35,494 nucleotides of DNA from JBBDMX01 sp038241095 (GCA_038241095.1 JBBRGB010000006.1:1-35494); one strand, 5' to 3'; shown: positions 8,160 through 17,037, numbered from the stretch's first letter. Made by a program: numbers and translations. The notes: generated by a model from the letters alone, not told the origin.

Positions 8160-9347
8160 TCACCGTTTACGCTTGCGGTTTAGCGGCTTGACTTTCGCGC
8201 GATGGGTCGGTGCGTGTTGCGCTTGAATCCCCTCGATGACGGCAAGATTTTTCCGCGCTTCCCCGCCACGGGCCGGTGAGGTTAACAACCGTGTGAGATG
8301 AGTCCGCGCCGCGTCGAGTCGGCCAAGGCGAATCAGCGTCACCGCGAGATTCAGGCGGGCATCCTCACCGATGACGCGGGGGTCGAAACTCGTGGCGCGG
8401 TCGTAGTCACGCCGCTCGCCCATCGTCACCAGCCGATGAAACATCTTGGCCGCGTCCTCGAAGCGTTGGCCCGCCAAGGCTTGGCAGGCGGCGATCCACA
8501 GCAGCGGGGCACTGTCGGCAAACCAGCGTTGCGCCAGTCGTGTCACCAACTCCGGCGACCAACCTTGGGGCAGTTGTGACGCGGGGATTTGCAGGAAATA
8601 CTCCAGCAGCATGGCGACCTGTGGCATCGGTGGCCGCGACTCTTGCACATGCGGCAACACGGCAACCGCGGCTTGGGCATAGGTTTCATCACGGCGGGGA
8701 TCGTTTGCGAGTTGATACCCCCGCGCCAGTTCGAGCAGGTAGTAGAGTTGGCCCGGTCGATCCGCCAGTTCGAGTTGAAGCAGGCGCAGGCCACGCTGGA
8801 GTTTGGCGGGTTTGAGGTCGGCGAAGTAGCCGTGGTGGCGCAGGGTCACATCGCAACCCAGGGCGGTCATGCCCAAGGCCGCGGCCTGTTGATCCTCCGG
8901 CGGATCGAAGTGCGGGTGGCAGCGACCGATGAAGCGCAGTTCGGGCCGATTGCGAAACAGGCGCATCTGCCACATGAGGGTGAAGCGTTGGAGATCGCCG
9001 GACTCCACCAAGTCCTGACGTTGCACGTACCACGCCAGGGCGCGATCGTCGGCAACGCACCTTCGCAGCACGGGCACGGATTCCGGCAGCAACTCCTCAT
9101 CGGCGTCGAGCCAGAGAATCCAGTCGCCTTTGGCGCGGGCCAAGGCGTGATTGCGAGCGGCAGCGAAGTCGTCGCGCCAAGAAAAAAGCTCGACGCATGC
9201 GCCGAGCTTTTTTGCGATGTGGATTGTGTCGTCCGTCGAGCCGGTGTCGGTCAGGATCACTTCATCGGCCACGTCGTCCACGGAGCCGATGGCCCGTGCG
9301 ATGTTAGCTTCTTCGTTGCGGGCGATGAGGCAGACCGACAGTCGCAT
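8160..9347 (-). CDS. Family 2 glycosyltransferase with C-terminal TPR-like region
   Basis: 395 residues. The N-terminal GT-A fold (about 1-230) starts MRLSVCLIARNEEANI and contains EVILTDTGSTDDT and the metal/nucleotide-binding LWLDADEEL (near residue 80). This is the SunS/WaaE-type branch that transfers sugars to lipids or proteins. The remainder is helical with repeated Ala/Leu/Arg-rich segments, probably TPR-like. It starts 10 bases after the PEP-CTERM gene stop on the same strand and has no Shine-Dalgarno of its own, so translational coupling is likely. Its extreme C-terminus (LNRKRKR) is encoded by a 15-base repeat found elsewhere between genes. Confidence 0.85.
   Translation of the reverse strand: MRLSVCLIARNEEANIARAIGSVDDVADEVILTDTGSTDDTIHIAKKLGACVELFSWRDDFAAARNHALARAKGDWILWLDADEELLPESVPVLRRCVADDRALAWYVQRQDLVESGDLQRFTLMWQMRLFRNRPELRFIGRCHPHFDPPEDQQAAALGMTALGCDVTLRHHGYFADLKPAKLQRGLRLLQLELADRPGQLYYLLELARGYQLANDPRRDETYAQAAVAVLPHVQESRPPMPQVAMLLEYFLQIPASQLPQGWSPELVTRLAQRWFADSAPLLWIAACQALAGQRFEDAAKMFHRLVTMGERRDYDRATSFDPRVIGEDARLNLAVTLIRLGRLDAARTHLTRLLTSPARGGEARKNLAVIEGIQAQHAPTHRAKVKPLNRKRKR
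8169..8184. repeat. Dispersed 15-16-mer ACGCTTGCGGTTTAG(C), copy 1
   Basis: This copy lies inside the 3' end of the glycosyltransferase gene. Identical copies are at 17022-17037 and 24745-24759, both between genes. Confidence 0.75.
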
Positions 9348-9357
9348 GGCGGTGAGT

Positions 9358-10059
9358 TTACCGCCGACGCCGCTTGGCCATCAGCCCCAGCCCCGCCAAG
9401 GCGAGGATGGACATCGACGCCGGTTCAGGGATGACGAAGACGGCCGTGCTCGAACCCGCGTTGGCACCATTGGAATAAGAGACCAACGTGGAGGCGGTGC
9501 CGTCATATTCGCCGATCATGCGACTGAAATTGTTCTGCACCCCGTTATTCAAAAAGGATTCGATGCCAGAGATATTGTCATTGGCCAAGTAGCCTTCGAC
9601 CGTGGATTCGGAAATGGTGCCATAGACCAATCCGTCCTCAAAATTCTCGCCGTTGGTAATGATGGCGGTGGCGTCACCATTGGAGAACGACAGCACCACG
9701 CCGCCGGCGTACTGCGCCAGCACTACATAGCCCAATGCGTGGGAACCTTTGCTGTTGTCGGCTTCAAAATCATTGACAAGGTCCAAGTCGAAGTTCAAGG
9801 CGTTGCCGCCGCCGACCGAGGAAGCGACTTTGAAAAGTTCGACGAAAGGTGAGGACCCGCTGCTACCGTAGTTGTAAATGGCCGCCACGTAGGTGTTGAG
9901 CAGCCCCACGCTGGGCGTCATCGAACCTTGGAGGTGGTAATCGGGAACCACAATGACGGAGGCTTGTGATTGTTGCGTGCCCCCGGCCACTGCGGCCGTG
10001 GCCAAACCCACCCCCAAACAAGCATTGCGAAACGCGGTGGATGAAACGGTGCGACTCAT
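9358..10059 (-). CDS. PEP-CTERM-anchored secreted protein
   Basis: 233 residues from the ATG at 10059, chosen because AGGAGA lies eight bases upstream. A longer frame to 10125 has no such site. An N-terminal signal (about 1-32, with hydrophobic ACLGVGLATAAVAGG) is followed by an acidic, Asn/Ser/Gly-rich secreted domain with no recognised catalytic motif. The C-terminus is a textbook PEP-CTERM sorting signal: VIPEPAS, a hydrophobic segment and KRRRR. Such proteins are normally handled by an exosortase and exported to the surface or to an extracellular matrix; no exosortase is in the window. The downstream glycosyltransferase is coupled to it and could modify it, but that is inference. Confidence 0.9.
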   Translation of the reverse strand: MSRTVSSTAFRNACLGVGLATAAVAGGTQQSQASVIVVPDYHLQGSMTPSVGLLNTYVAAIYNYGSSGSSPFVELFKVASSVGGGNALNFDLDLVNDFEADNSKGSHALGYVVLAQYAGGVVLSFSNGDATAIITNGENFEDGLVYGTISESTVEGYLANDNISGIESFLNNGVQNNFSRMIGEYDGTASTLVSYSNGANAGSSTAVFVIPEPASMSILALAGLGLMAKRRRR

Positions 10060-10139
10060 AACGATTCTCCTTGCAAAAACGAAGGGACGGTACGGCCCCT
10101 CCAATGGACGGCCTATGACACTCACAGGCCTACGTTCCC

Positions 10140-10168
10140 AAGATAACCAAGTGGCCTAGGGAAAGCAA
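10140..10168 (-). promoter_or_regulatory. Sigma70-like promoter candidate for the PEP-CTERM gene
   Basis: On the minus strand TTGCTT (10163-10168) and TATCTT (10140-10145) are 17 bases apart, about 80 bases ahead of the ATG at 10059. The positions fit a sigma70-type promoter. Confidence 0.4.
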
Positions 10169-10172
10169 GGCC

Positions 10173-10191
10173 TTTTTAGCAATTCTAAAAA
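10173..10191. promoter_or_regulatory. AT-rich inverted repeat between divergent genes
   Basis: TTTTTAG and CTAAAAA are separated by five bases, just upstream of the minus-strand -35 box at 10163-10168. It could be an operator or an UP-like element serving the divergent PEP-CTERM and aminotransferase genes. Confidence 0.35.
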
Positions 10192-10249
10192 AGAACTTTA
10201 CTCTCTTGTTCACGCATCCGGTTACTGGGAGGAATGCGGGAAAAAGGGA

Positions 10250-11206
10250 TTGTTCGACATCAATGTGGCACTCGACGACAATGGCCGCATGGATCTCTTT
10301 CTCAACGGCAAAATGGTGCCCGAAGCCGAGGCGCAAGTCAGCGTTCACGACGCGGGGTTGCAGCACGGGGTGGGGCTTTTCGAGACGATGGTGGCCCGCA
10401 ATGGACGGGTGTTTCGTCTGCGGCAACATCTTGGGCGACTGGCCGACAGCGCGGTGAAACTTGGCTTGGCACAGGAACTGCACATTGAGCCGCTGGCCGA
10501 CGCGGTGCGGCAAACGCTTGCGCACAACGGCCTCAAAGAGGCGCGGGTGCGGTTGACCCTCACGGCAGGAACGGTGTCGCTTTTGCGTGCCCCCGCCGGT
10601 GCCACGGCCGCCCCACCGCAACCGACGCTCTTGATCGTCGCCACCCCCCCAACGCAGTACGATCCGAGTTGGTTTGCCCAAGGCATCAAGGTTCTCATCG
10701 CCCCGGCCGGTGCCAATCCGTTTGACCAGCTTGCCGGGCACAAGACCCTGGCGTACTGGGGTCGCCTGCGGGCGCTGCGCCAAGCCGCCAGCGCCGGGGC
10801 GGGCGAAGCCATTTGGCTCAACGTCACCAACCACCTGGCGGGGGGTTGCGTGAGCAACGTGTTTCTCGTGCGCGATGGAGCGTTGCTCACGCCCATCGCC
10901 CGCGGCGAGGAAGCGCCCGACGCCCTGCCCGCGCCCGTCTTGCCGGGGATCACCCGCGCCGCCGTTCTCGAACTGGCGCAACAACGCGCCCTGACGATTG
11001 ACAAACGCATGCTCAGTGTCAGCGACCTGCTCGACGCCGACGAGGTCTTCCTCACCAACGCCAGTTGGGGCGTGCTGCCCGTGACTTCCGTGGAGAAGAA
11101 GACCATCGGTGATGGCCAGGTCGGGGCGGTGACTTCCGCATTGCGGGCCGGTTGGGAAAAGCTGGTTGCCGATGAGACGGCCGCTGGCGATGAAAACACT
11201 CTCTGA
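10250..11206 (+). CDS. Class IV (fold type IV) PLP aminotransferase, BCAT/ADCL-like
   Basis: 318 residues from the TTG at 10250; an ATG at 10289 (MDLFLNG) is an alternative and neither has a clear ribosome site. The fold is that of branched-chain aminotransferase, D-amino-acid aminotransferase and aminodeoxychorismate lyase. It shows SVHDAGLQHGVGLFETM, an Arg-containing RVFRLRQHLGRL, and the Schiff-base Lys165 in GHKTLAYW. The usual EGxxSN motif, whose Glu binds the PLP ring nitrogen, reads GGCVSN here (Gly198). Substrate cannot be assigned. It is 22 bases upstream of lutA and may be in the same operon. Aminodeoxychorismate lyase (pabC) is possible, but no pab genes are nearby. Confidence 0.85.
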   Translation: MFDINVALDDNGRMDLFLNGKMVPEAEAQVSVHDAGLQHGVGLFETMVARNGRVFRLRQHLGRLADSAVKLGLAQELHIEPLADAVRQTLAHNGLKEARVRLTLTAGTVSLLRAPAGATAAPPQPTLLIVATPPTQYDPSWFAQGIKVLIAPAGANPFDQLAGHKTLAYWGRLRALRQAASAGAGEAIWLNVTNHLAGGCVSNVFLVRDGALLTPIARGEEAPDALPAPVLPGITRAAVLELAQQRALTIDKRMLSVSDLLDADEVFLTNASWGVLPVTSVEKKTIGDGQVGAVTSALRAGWEKLVADETAAGDENTL

Positions 11207-11228
11207 CCGCTTGTCTTAAACTAGTCCC

Positions 11229-12053
11229 ATGCGCGTTTCGCTTTTTGTGACCTGCCTGACCGACACGTTTTATCCCCGCACGGGCATTGCCGTGGTGCGG
11301 CTGCTGCAACATCTGGGTTGCGATGTGGATTTCCCGGAAAATCAGACCTGTTGCGGCCAGCCCATGTACAACAACGGCTTCCACGACGATGCCCGCGAAC
11401 TGGCGAAAAAAATGGTGCGGGACTTCGAGCATGCGCAATACGTGGTGACGCCTTCCGGTTCCTGTGCCGCGATGATTCACGATTACTATGGCGACCTGCT
11501 CAAGGGCGATCACGCCTACGAGCACGGGGCCGCGCAACTCATCGCCAAGACCTACGAGTTCTCGCGTTTCCTCACCGATGTGTTGGAGGTCGATCTGCGT
11601 GCCTTGGGTGCCAAGTGGTCCGGCAAGGCGACGTATCACTACTCGTGCCACCTGCGCGGCATGGGGGTCAAGTCGCCCATGCTCGAAGTGGCCAACTCCG
11701 CGCTGTCGACGCCCCCGGCACGGGAGCAATCCGCGGGCATGTCCGTCGAGGATGACCCGGCGGTGCGACTGCTGCGGCAGATCGAGGGCTTGGAATACGC
11801 CCAACTGCCCAAGGCCGATCAATGCTGCGGCTTCGGCGGAACCTTCGCCACCAAGATGCCCGAGATGTCCGGCGCGATGGTGCGGGACAAAGTCGCCAGC
11901 ATCGCCAGCACCGGCGCGGAAACCTGCATCAGCAGCGAAGGCGGCTGCACCATGAACATCGCCGGCTGCGCCAACCGCCAGGGCGTCAACGTGCAGTTCA
12001 AGAGCCTGGCGGAAATCATCGCCGAGAGCTTGGGCTTGATGGACGACCTATGA
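11229..12053 (+). CDS. lutA: Lactate utilization protein A (CCG-domain Fe-S oxidoreductase subunit)
   Basis: 274 residues. LutA (YkgE) is part of the LutABC complex that oxidises L-lactate to pyruvate without a flavin dehydrogenase. Both cysteine-rich CCG domains are present: NQTCCGQPMYNNG with Cys41-Cys42 and ADQCCGFGGTF near Cys199-Cys200. Other conserved sequence includes TPSGSCAAMI and YHYSCHLRGMG. The stop overlaps the lutB start (ATGA), which together with the ATGA-like overlap after lutB indicates one translationally coupled operon. No lactate permease or LutR regulator is visible nearby. Confidence 0.92.
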   Translation: MRVSLFVTCLTDTFYPRTGIAVVRLLQHLGCDVDFPENQTCCGQPMYNNGFHDDARELAKKMVRDFEHAQYVVTPSGSCAAMIHDYYGDLLKGDHAYEHGAAQLIAKTYEFSRFLTDVLEVDLRALGAKWSGKATYHYSCHLRGMGVKSPMLEVANSALSTPPAREQSAGMSVEDDPAVRLLRQIEGLEYAQLPKADQCCGFGGTFATKMPEMSGAMVRDKVASIASTGAETCISSEGGCTMNIAGCANRQGVNVQFKSLAEIIAESLGLMDDL

Positions 12054-13759
12054 CCACGCCACACGAAGGACAACCTCAGGCCCAGAGCGGAGCCACGCTT
12101 CGCACCGCCGATCTGCCCGCCGCCACCGCCACCGGTTTCGTCCCCGGTCTGAGCGCATCGGAGCCTGTCGCGTTGACCAGCAGCGTCGGCAAGCTCCAAG
12201 GCCACGACATTCTTTTCCCGCCCCTGCCCTACGACATTCACGCCCGCGCCCAAGCCGCCACCCACGACACACAGCTGCAACAGTTCGTCCACAACGCGAC
12301 GTATCTCAAGGATCAAGGCCGCAAGCGCATTTTCGCCGCCTCGTTCGGCGAGCGTTATGACGCCATGCGTGAACTGGGTGGCCGCATCAAGCAGCACGCC
12401 TTGGATCACTTGGACTACTACCTGGAAGAGTGGATCGACCGCGCCACCGAGGCCGGAGTGCAAGTCCACTTCGCCCGCGATGGCGCGGAAGCCAACGCCA
12501 TCGCCTCCGAAATTGCACAGCGACAAAACGCCAAACTCTGCGTCAAGAGCAAGTCGATGGTCACCGAGGAGACCGGCCTGCTCGACGCCTTGGCCAAGGT
12601 CGGCTGCGAGACCATCGAGACCGACTTGGGCGAGTTCATTTTGCAGTTGGATCACGATGCCCCTTCGCACATCGTCACGCCGATGATCCACAAGGATCGC
12701 ACGGCCGTGGGCAGGGCCTTTGCCCGCGAGTTGGGCGTGCCCTACACCGATGACGCCACCACGCTGACGCAAATCGCCCGCAATCACCTGCGGCAAAAAT
12801 ACCGCCAGGCCGACTTGGGCATCTCCGGCGGAAACTTCCTGGTGGCGGAGACCGGCTCGGTCGTCATCTGCACCAACGAAGGCAACGGCAGGCTCTGCAC
12901 CAGCGTCCCCCGCACGCACATCGCCTTTGTGGGCATTGAAAAAATCATCCCCAAACTCGAGCACCTGAGCGTGATGTTGAAATTGCTGGCGCGGAGCAGC
13001 ACCGCGCAACCGCTGACGGTTTACACCCATGTGATGACCGGCCCGCGCAAGGCGACCGAACCCGATGGGCCCACGGAGATGCACGTGGTGCTGGTGGACA
13101 ACGGCCGGAGTGAAGTCTTGCGAGCCGAGACGCGCGAGATGCTCCGCTGCATCCGTTGCGGCGCTTGCTTGAACGCCTGCCCCGTCTATCGCAAGATCGG
13201 CGGCCACGCCTACGGCGCGGTTTACTCCGGCCCCATCGGCGCGATCCTCACGCCCATGCTCCGCGGCTTGGAAAACTACCCCGACCTGCCTCACGCCAGT
13301 TCACTCTGCGGCGCGTGCTACGAGGCCTGCCCCGTCAAGATCGACATTCCCAAGTTCCTCATCAAGCTCAAAAAGTTCCAACATCAGCGCAAGCTTTCGA
13401 GTTTTACCGAGCGGGCGATCATGAAACTGTGGGCGGTGTCGCTGCATTGGAAATGGTCGTATGAGTTGGGCGGGTGGGCGCAACGACGGATGTTGCGTTT
13501 GCAGGCCAAAGCGGGGCGCGACCGGGCCAAGCCGTACAGCGACCGTGGTTACGTCAAGCAAGCCGGTGGGCCGCTGGCGGGCTGGACGCAAGAGCGCGAC
13601 ATGCCCACGCCGCCTTCGCAAGGGTTCCGGCAATGGTGGCGGCAAGAGCAGGTCAGAGCCGCGGGGCGCAAGACCGCGGTCGAGAGCGGCACGGCCTCGC
13701 ATCAGCACACGTCGCCGGACGGTTGCGATGACCACGCACACCAAGGGAGCCAACACTGA
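12050..13759 (+). CDS. lutB: Lactate utilization protein B (LUD domain plus two 4Fe-4S motifs)
   Basis: 569 residues from the ATG at 12050, which overlaps the lutA stop. A longer upstream frame runs through lutA and is rejected. The LUD domain (about 130-330) has VKSKSMVTEETGL, GISGGNFLVAETGS and VPRTHIAFVGIEKIIP. Two ferredoxin motifs follow: CIRCGACLNACPVYRK (from about Cys367) and CGACYEACPVKIDIP (from about 419). Well-studied LutB proteins are roughly 470-480 residues. This one has an extra N-terminal segment of about 60-70 residues rich in Ala, Thr and Pro, and a C-terminal tail with five His in its last 20 residues. Confidence 0.93.
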   Translation: MTTPHEGQPQAQSGATLRTADLPAATATGFVPGLSASEPVALTSSVGKLQGHDILFPPLPYDIHARAQAATHDTQLQQFVHNATYLKDQGRKRIFAASFGERYDAMRELGGRIKQHALDHLDYYLEEWIDRATEAGVQVHFARDGAEANAIASEIAQRQNAKLCVKSKSMVTEETGLLDALAKVGCETIETDLGEFILQLDHDAPSHIVTPMIHKDRTAVGRAFARELGVPYTDDATTLTQIARNHLRQKYRQADLGISGGNFLVAETGSVVICTNEGNGRLCTSVPRTHIAFVGIEKIIPKLEHLSVMLKLLARSSTAQPLTVYTHVMTGPRKATEPDGPTEMHVVLVDNGRSEVLRAETREMLRCIRCGACLNACPVYRKIGGHAYGAVYSGPIGAILTPMLRGLENYPDLPHASSLCGACYEACPVKIDIPKFLIKLKKFQHQRKLSSFTERAIMKLWAVSLHWKWSYELGGWAQRRMLRLQAKAGRDRAKPYSDRGYVKQAGGPLAGWTQERDMPTPPSQGFRQWWRQEQVRAAGRKTAVESGTASHQHTSPDGCDDHAHQGSQH

Positions 13760-14469
13760 TGCGGCGAGAGGCATTCATGGCGCGGATACGCACGGCCTTG
13801 GAGCGCGATGGCCACGCCCCGCCCCAAGCGCCGCGTGAGCCAGTGCCCGTGGTGGATGACGCGGTGGCCCGGTTGATGGAGCGTGGCGACGATCTGCTCG
13901 AAGCCTTTGTGCGCAATGCCGGGGCGGTGGGCTTCAAGGTGCAGCGCCTTGCCGCCGATGGTTTGCTCAAGGCGATCGGAACTTTGCTCAGTGAGTTGCA
14001 AGCCAAGCGGGTGGTGATCGGCGTGGGAACGCTGCCTCAGGCCCTAGGCCTGCGCGATGCCCTGCGTCGCCGGGACATTGAAGTTATGGACTGGAAAAAC
14101 CCGCCGGCTGGCGAAGCCTCAACCAATCGCAGCCCGATGGACGGGCAGTTCGATGTCGATGCGGGCATCACCGATGTTCACGCGGCCTTGGCCGAAACGG
14201 GGTCGATCATCTGTTGCAGTGACGCGGGCCACAGTCGCGGCCTGTCGCTGGCCCCGCCGGTACACATCGCCATTGTGCGCAAGAGCGACATCCTGCCCGA
14301 CCAGATCGACTTCTGGCGCAAGCGTGCCGGGGACATCGCCAAACGCGATCTGCCAAGCAGCATGGCCATCATCACCGGCCCATCCAAAACCGCCGACATC
14401 GAAGGCATCCTCATCACCGGCGTCCACGGCCCCGGCGCGGTACACCTCATGGTCATCGACGACGCATGA
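13759..14469 (+). CDS. lutC: Lactate utilization protein C (LUD domain)
   Basis: 236 residues. This is the third LutABC subunit (YkgG). The LUD fold includes VDAGITDVHAALAETGSI and GLSLAPPVHIAIVRKSDILP, followed by GPSKTADIEGILITGVHGPG near the C-terminus. The ATG at 13759 overlaps the lutB stop (TGATG), and GGGAG lies 10 bases upstream, inside lutB. The order A-B-C and the overlaps are as in known lut operons. The tail of the transcript runs into a tandem C-rich repeat at 14470-14522. Confidence 0.92.
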   Translation: MRREAFMARIRTALERDGHAPPQAPREPVPVVDDAVARLMERGDDLLEAFVRNAGAVGFKVQRLAADGLLKAIGTLLSELQAKRVVIGVGTLPQALGLRDALRRRDIEVMDWKNPPAGEASTNRSPMDGQFDVDAGITDVHAALAETGSIICCSDAGHSRGLSLAPPVHIAIVRKSDILPDQIDFWRKRAGDIAKRDLPSSMAIITGPSKTADIEGILITGVHGPGAVHLMVIDDA

Positions 14470-14470
14470 C

Positions 14471-14522
14471 CCCCCCGGAGTTCCCCGGAAGTCCCCCGAA
14501 GTTCCCCGGATGTCCCCTTTTT
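14471..14522. repeat. Tandem CCCCGGAAGTT-type 10-11-mer array ending in GGATGTCCCCTTTTT
   Basis: Four to five units of a C4-G1-2-A-A/T-G-T pattern begin just after the lutC stop. The array ends in GGATGTCCCCTTTTT at 14508-14522. The same 15 bases form one arm of the perfect inverted repeat at 30790-30870. Confidence 0.75.
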
Positions 14523-14628
14523 GGGATTCGTTACGCTTGGAAAGGTTCCACCCGCACTTGGAACATGTGCATCCCGCCGAGTTGTTGAAGGTTCGTCTCC
14601 GCAAAGCGGGGGCGATGGAGTCCGTGAC

Positions 14629-16935
14629 ATGGCGATGTTTCTCTGTTCATTGACAATGCTTTTTTTGTTCTGGCTCAGCATGGCACCGGCCCAAGGGGAA
14701 TCCATCACGGCCCCGGGAACGGGCGTGGGTTCGCTGATGCCGGAGGACTTGACTTGGACGGGGCCGGGCAAGGGCGCGATTGATTCAGTGCCCTTGGGCA
14801 ACGGCGATGTGGGGATCAACGTCTGGCTGGAGGCCAACGGGGATGTGGTCTTTTACTTGTCGAAGACTGATGCCTGGAGCGAGTGGTGCCGGTTGTTGAA
14901 ACTGGGCCGGGTGAGGCTGCGATTGGACCCGTTGCCCGAGGGTTGGCCCGCCGCCACGACAACTCGGCTGCGCGTCAGTCAGGGCGTGGTGATCCTCACC
15001 GCCGGCGAAGGTGATGGGCAGACGGCGGTGCGGTTGTGGGTGGACGCCAACCATCCGGTGGTGCGGGTGGAGGTGGCTTCGCCCCGGCCCGTGAGTTGTC
15101 GGGCGGAGCTTGAAATCTGGCGCACGGAGCCAAGGGAATTGCGGGGTCAGGAATTGCACTCGACCTACGGCTTCATGGGTTCCCCCCAGCCGGTGGTGGT
15201 GCGTCCGGATCATGTCATCAGTGATGTCAACGAGGGCATTGCCTGGTTTCACCGCAACGAGACAAGCATCTATCCTGACAACCTGAAATCGCAAGGGCTT
15301 GAGACCTTGCTTGAATCAGGCCATGATCCCCTGCTGCATCGGACCTTCGGCGGCCTAATTCGGGGCGAGGGTTTTGACAAAGTCGATGACCTTCATCTGG
15401 CGTCAAGCCAGCCGCGTGCCACCCATCACCTGCAAGTCCATGCCCTGACGGCTCAGACCGAAACGGTCGAAGAATGGCGCGGGCAATTGCGGGAACAGAT
15501 TGAAAAGGTCGGCCAGGTCGATCACCAGCAAGCCTGGCTGGCGCACGCGGCTTGGTGGAAGAGCTTCTGGGAACGAAGCTGGGTGCGGATGGAGGGCGAT
15601 GAGGATGCCCAGACCATCACGCAAGGTTACGCCCTGCATCGCTACATGGTGGCTTGCGCGGGTCGGGGTCGGCAGCCGCTTCGCTTCAACGGTTCGATCT
15701 TCAACGTGGATGTGAAGCTTTCACAGGCGGGTCAGAAGGAGGAAAACTTCGACGCCGACTACCGCCGCTGGGGCGGGCCTTACTGGTTCCAGAACACCCG
15801 CTTGATGTATTGGGCCATGCTCACCGATGGCGATTACGAACTCATGCCACCGCTGTTTGCCATGTACCGCGACATGCTGCCCCTGGCCGAGGAACGCACG
15901 CGGTTGTATTTCGGGCATGGCGGGGCTTTCTTCCCCGAAACGCTCTATTTCTGGGGAACCTACTCCGAAGGCAACTACGGGTTTGATCGCGCCGGAAGAC
16001 ATGTCAGCGAGGTCGAAAACACCTACATCCGCCATTACCACGTGGGGGCCTTGGAACTGGTGACGATGATGCTCGACTATCACGAGCATACGGGTGGGCG
16101 TGATTTTCTTGAGCGGACGCTTCTGCCGGTGGCCTCCGCGGTGATGCGTTTTTATGACGGGCATTACCGCCGGGATGAGCGCGGCAAGCTACTGATTCAC
16201 CCGGCCAGCTCGCTGGAAACCTGGCATGAGGCGACCAATCCCACGCCGGACATCGCGGGCTTGGAAGTGGTCGCCACCAGACTGCTGGCGCTAAAGCCCT
16301 CTTTGGGGAGTCAAGAGGATCGTGCCTGTTGGCGGCGACTGCTCGATGACCTGCCTCCGCTGACATGGGAACAACACGACGGGAACACGACACTGGCACC
16401 GGCCGGCAAGTATGACGACCTCAAGAACTCGGAGAACCCCGAGCTTTATGCCGTGTTTCCCTTCACCAAGTTTGGCTTGGGTTCCGACCGGCTCCAGGAC
16501 ATGCGCGACACTTTTGAGCGGCGTCGCTTCAAGGGCAACATGGGCTGGCGTCAGGATGAGATTCACGCCGCGTATCTCGGGCTGAGCGATGAAGCCGCCA
16601 CCAGGCTGGGACAACGGTTCAAGGAGCATTTCCCCGAGGCACGCTTCCCCGCCTTCTGGGGACCCAACTTCGACTGGCTGCCCGACCACGACCACGGCTC
16701 CAGCGGCATGATCGCCCTGCAACGGATGCTGCTCCAGACCGATGGAAACAAGTTGCGGCTTCTGCCCGCCTGGCCGGCGAAGTGGAACGTTTCCTTCAAG
16801 CTTCACGCTCCCCAACAGACAACCGTTGAACTGGACTATCGCCACGGCCGCATCACGCGACTGGTGGTGACGCCCGCCAGCAGACTCGCCGATGTCCTGC
16901 TGCCCGACGGGATGCAAACGGAACAGAGTCGATAA
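14629..16935 (+). CDS. Secreted DUF5703-family glycoside hydrolase-like protein
   Basis: 768 residues from the ATG at 14629, which has GGAG eight bases upstream. A longer frame from 14521 overlaps the repeat and is rejected. A signal peptide (about 1-24, hydrophobic LCSLTMLFLFWLSM, cut after AQG) implies export. The N-terminal domain has VPLGNGDVGINVWLEANGD and FYLSKTDAWSE, the hallmark of DUF5703. The C-terminal half is rich in Trp and Tyr (GPYWFQNTRLMYWAML, ETWHEATNP, GWRQDEIHAAYLGL), like the alpha/alpha toroid of GH95-type fucosidases. The family assignment is good. The substrate is unknown, though plant or algal polysaccharide is plausible. Confidence 0.8.
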   Translation: MAMFLCSLTMLFLFWLSMAPAQGESITAPGTGVGSLMPEDLTWTGPGKGAIDSVPLGNGDVGINVWLEANGDVVFYLSKTDAWSEWCRLLKLGRVRLRLDPLPEGWPAATTTRLRVSQGVVILTAGEGDGQTAVRLWVDANHPVVRVEVASPRPVSCRAELEIWRTEPRELRGQELHSTYGFMGSPQPVVVRPDHVISDVNEGIAWFHRNETSIYPDNLKSQGLETLLESGHDPLLHRTFGGLIRGEGFDKVDDLHLASSQPRATHHLQVHALTAQTETVEEWRGQLREQIEKVGQVDHQQAWLAHAAWWKSFWERSWVRMEGDEDAQTITQGYALHRYMVACAGRGRQPLRFNGSIFNVDVKLSQAGQKEENFDADYRRWGGPYWFQNTRLMYWAMLTDGDYELMPPLFAMYRDMLPLAEERTRLYFGHGGAFFPETLYFWGTYSEGNYGFDRAGRHVSEVENTYIRHYHVGALELVTMMLDYHEHTGGRDFLERTLLPVASAVMRFYDGHYRRDERGKLLIHPASSLETWHEATNPTPDIAGLEVVATRLLALKPSLGSQEDRACWRRLLDDLPPLTWEQHDGNTTLAPAGKYDDLKNSENPELYAVFPFTKFGLGSDRLQDMRDTFERRRFKGNMGWRQDEIHAAYLGLSDEAATRLGQRFKEHFPEARFPAFWGPNFDWLPDHDHGSSGMIALQRMLLQTDGNKLRLLPAWPAKWNVSFKLHAPQQTTVELDYRHGRITRLVVTPASRLADVLLPDGMQTEQSR

Positions 16936-17021
16936 CCTTGTGCCCGCAAGGGTTCGGTGACAACCCGACGGTATCCGAGCAATACCCCGCGGTTCCGTAT
17001 TCACCCCTCTGACCCGCGAAA

Positions 17022-17037
17022 ACGCTTGCGGTTTAGC
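17022..17037. repeat. Dispersed 15-16-mer ACGCTTGCGGTTTAGC, copy 2
   Basis: Exact match to the copy at 8169-8184. It is intergenic, between the DUF5703 gene and the zinc-ribbon gene. Confidence 0.75.

Noticed and set aside
11819..13294. 491-codon minus-strand open frame
   Set aside because: It is the shadow of lutB. No conserved motif is present.
16936..17021. Hairpin AACCTTG...CAAGGGTT as terminator of the DUF5703 gene
   Set aside because: The stem is short with a bulge and there is no T tract.
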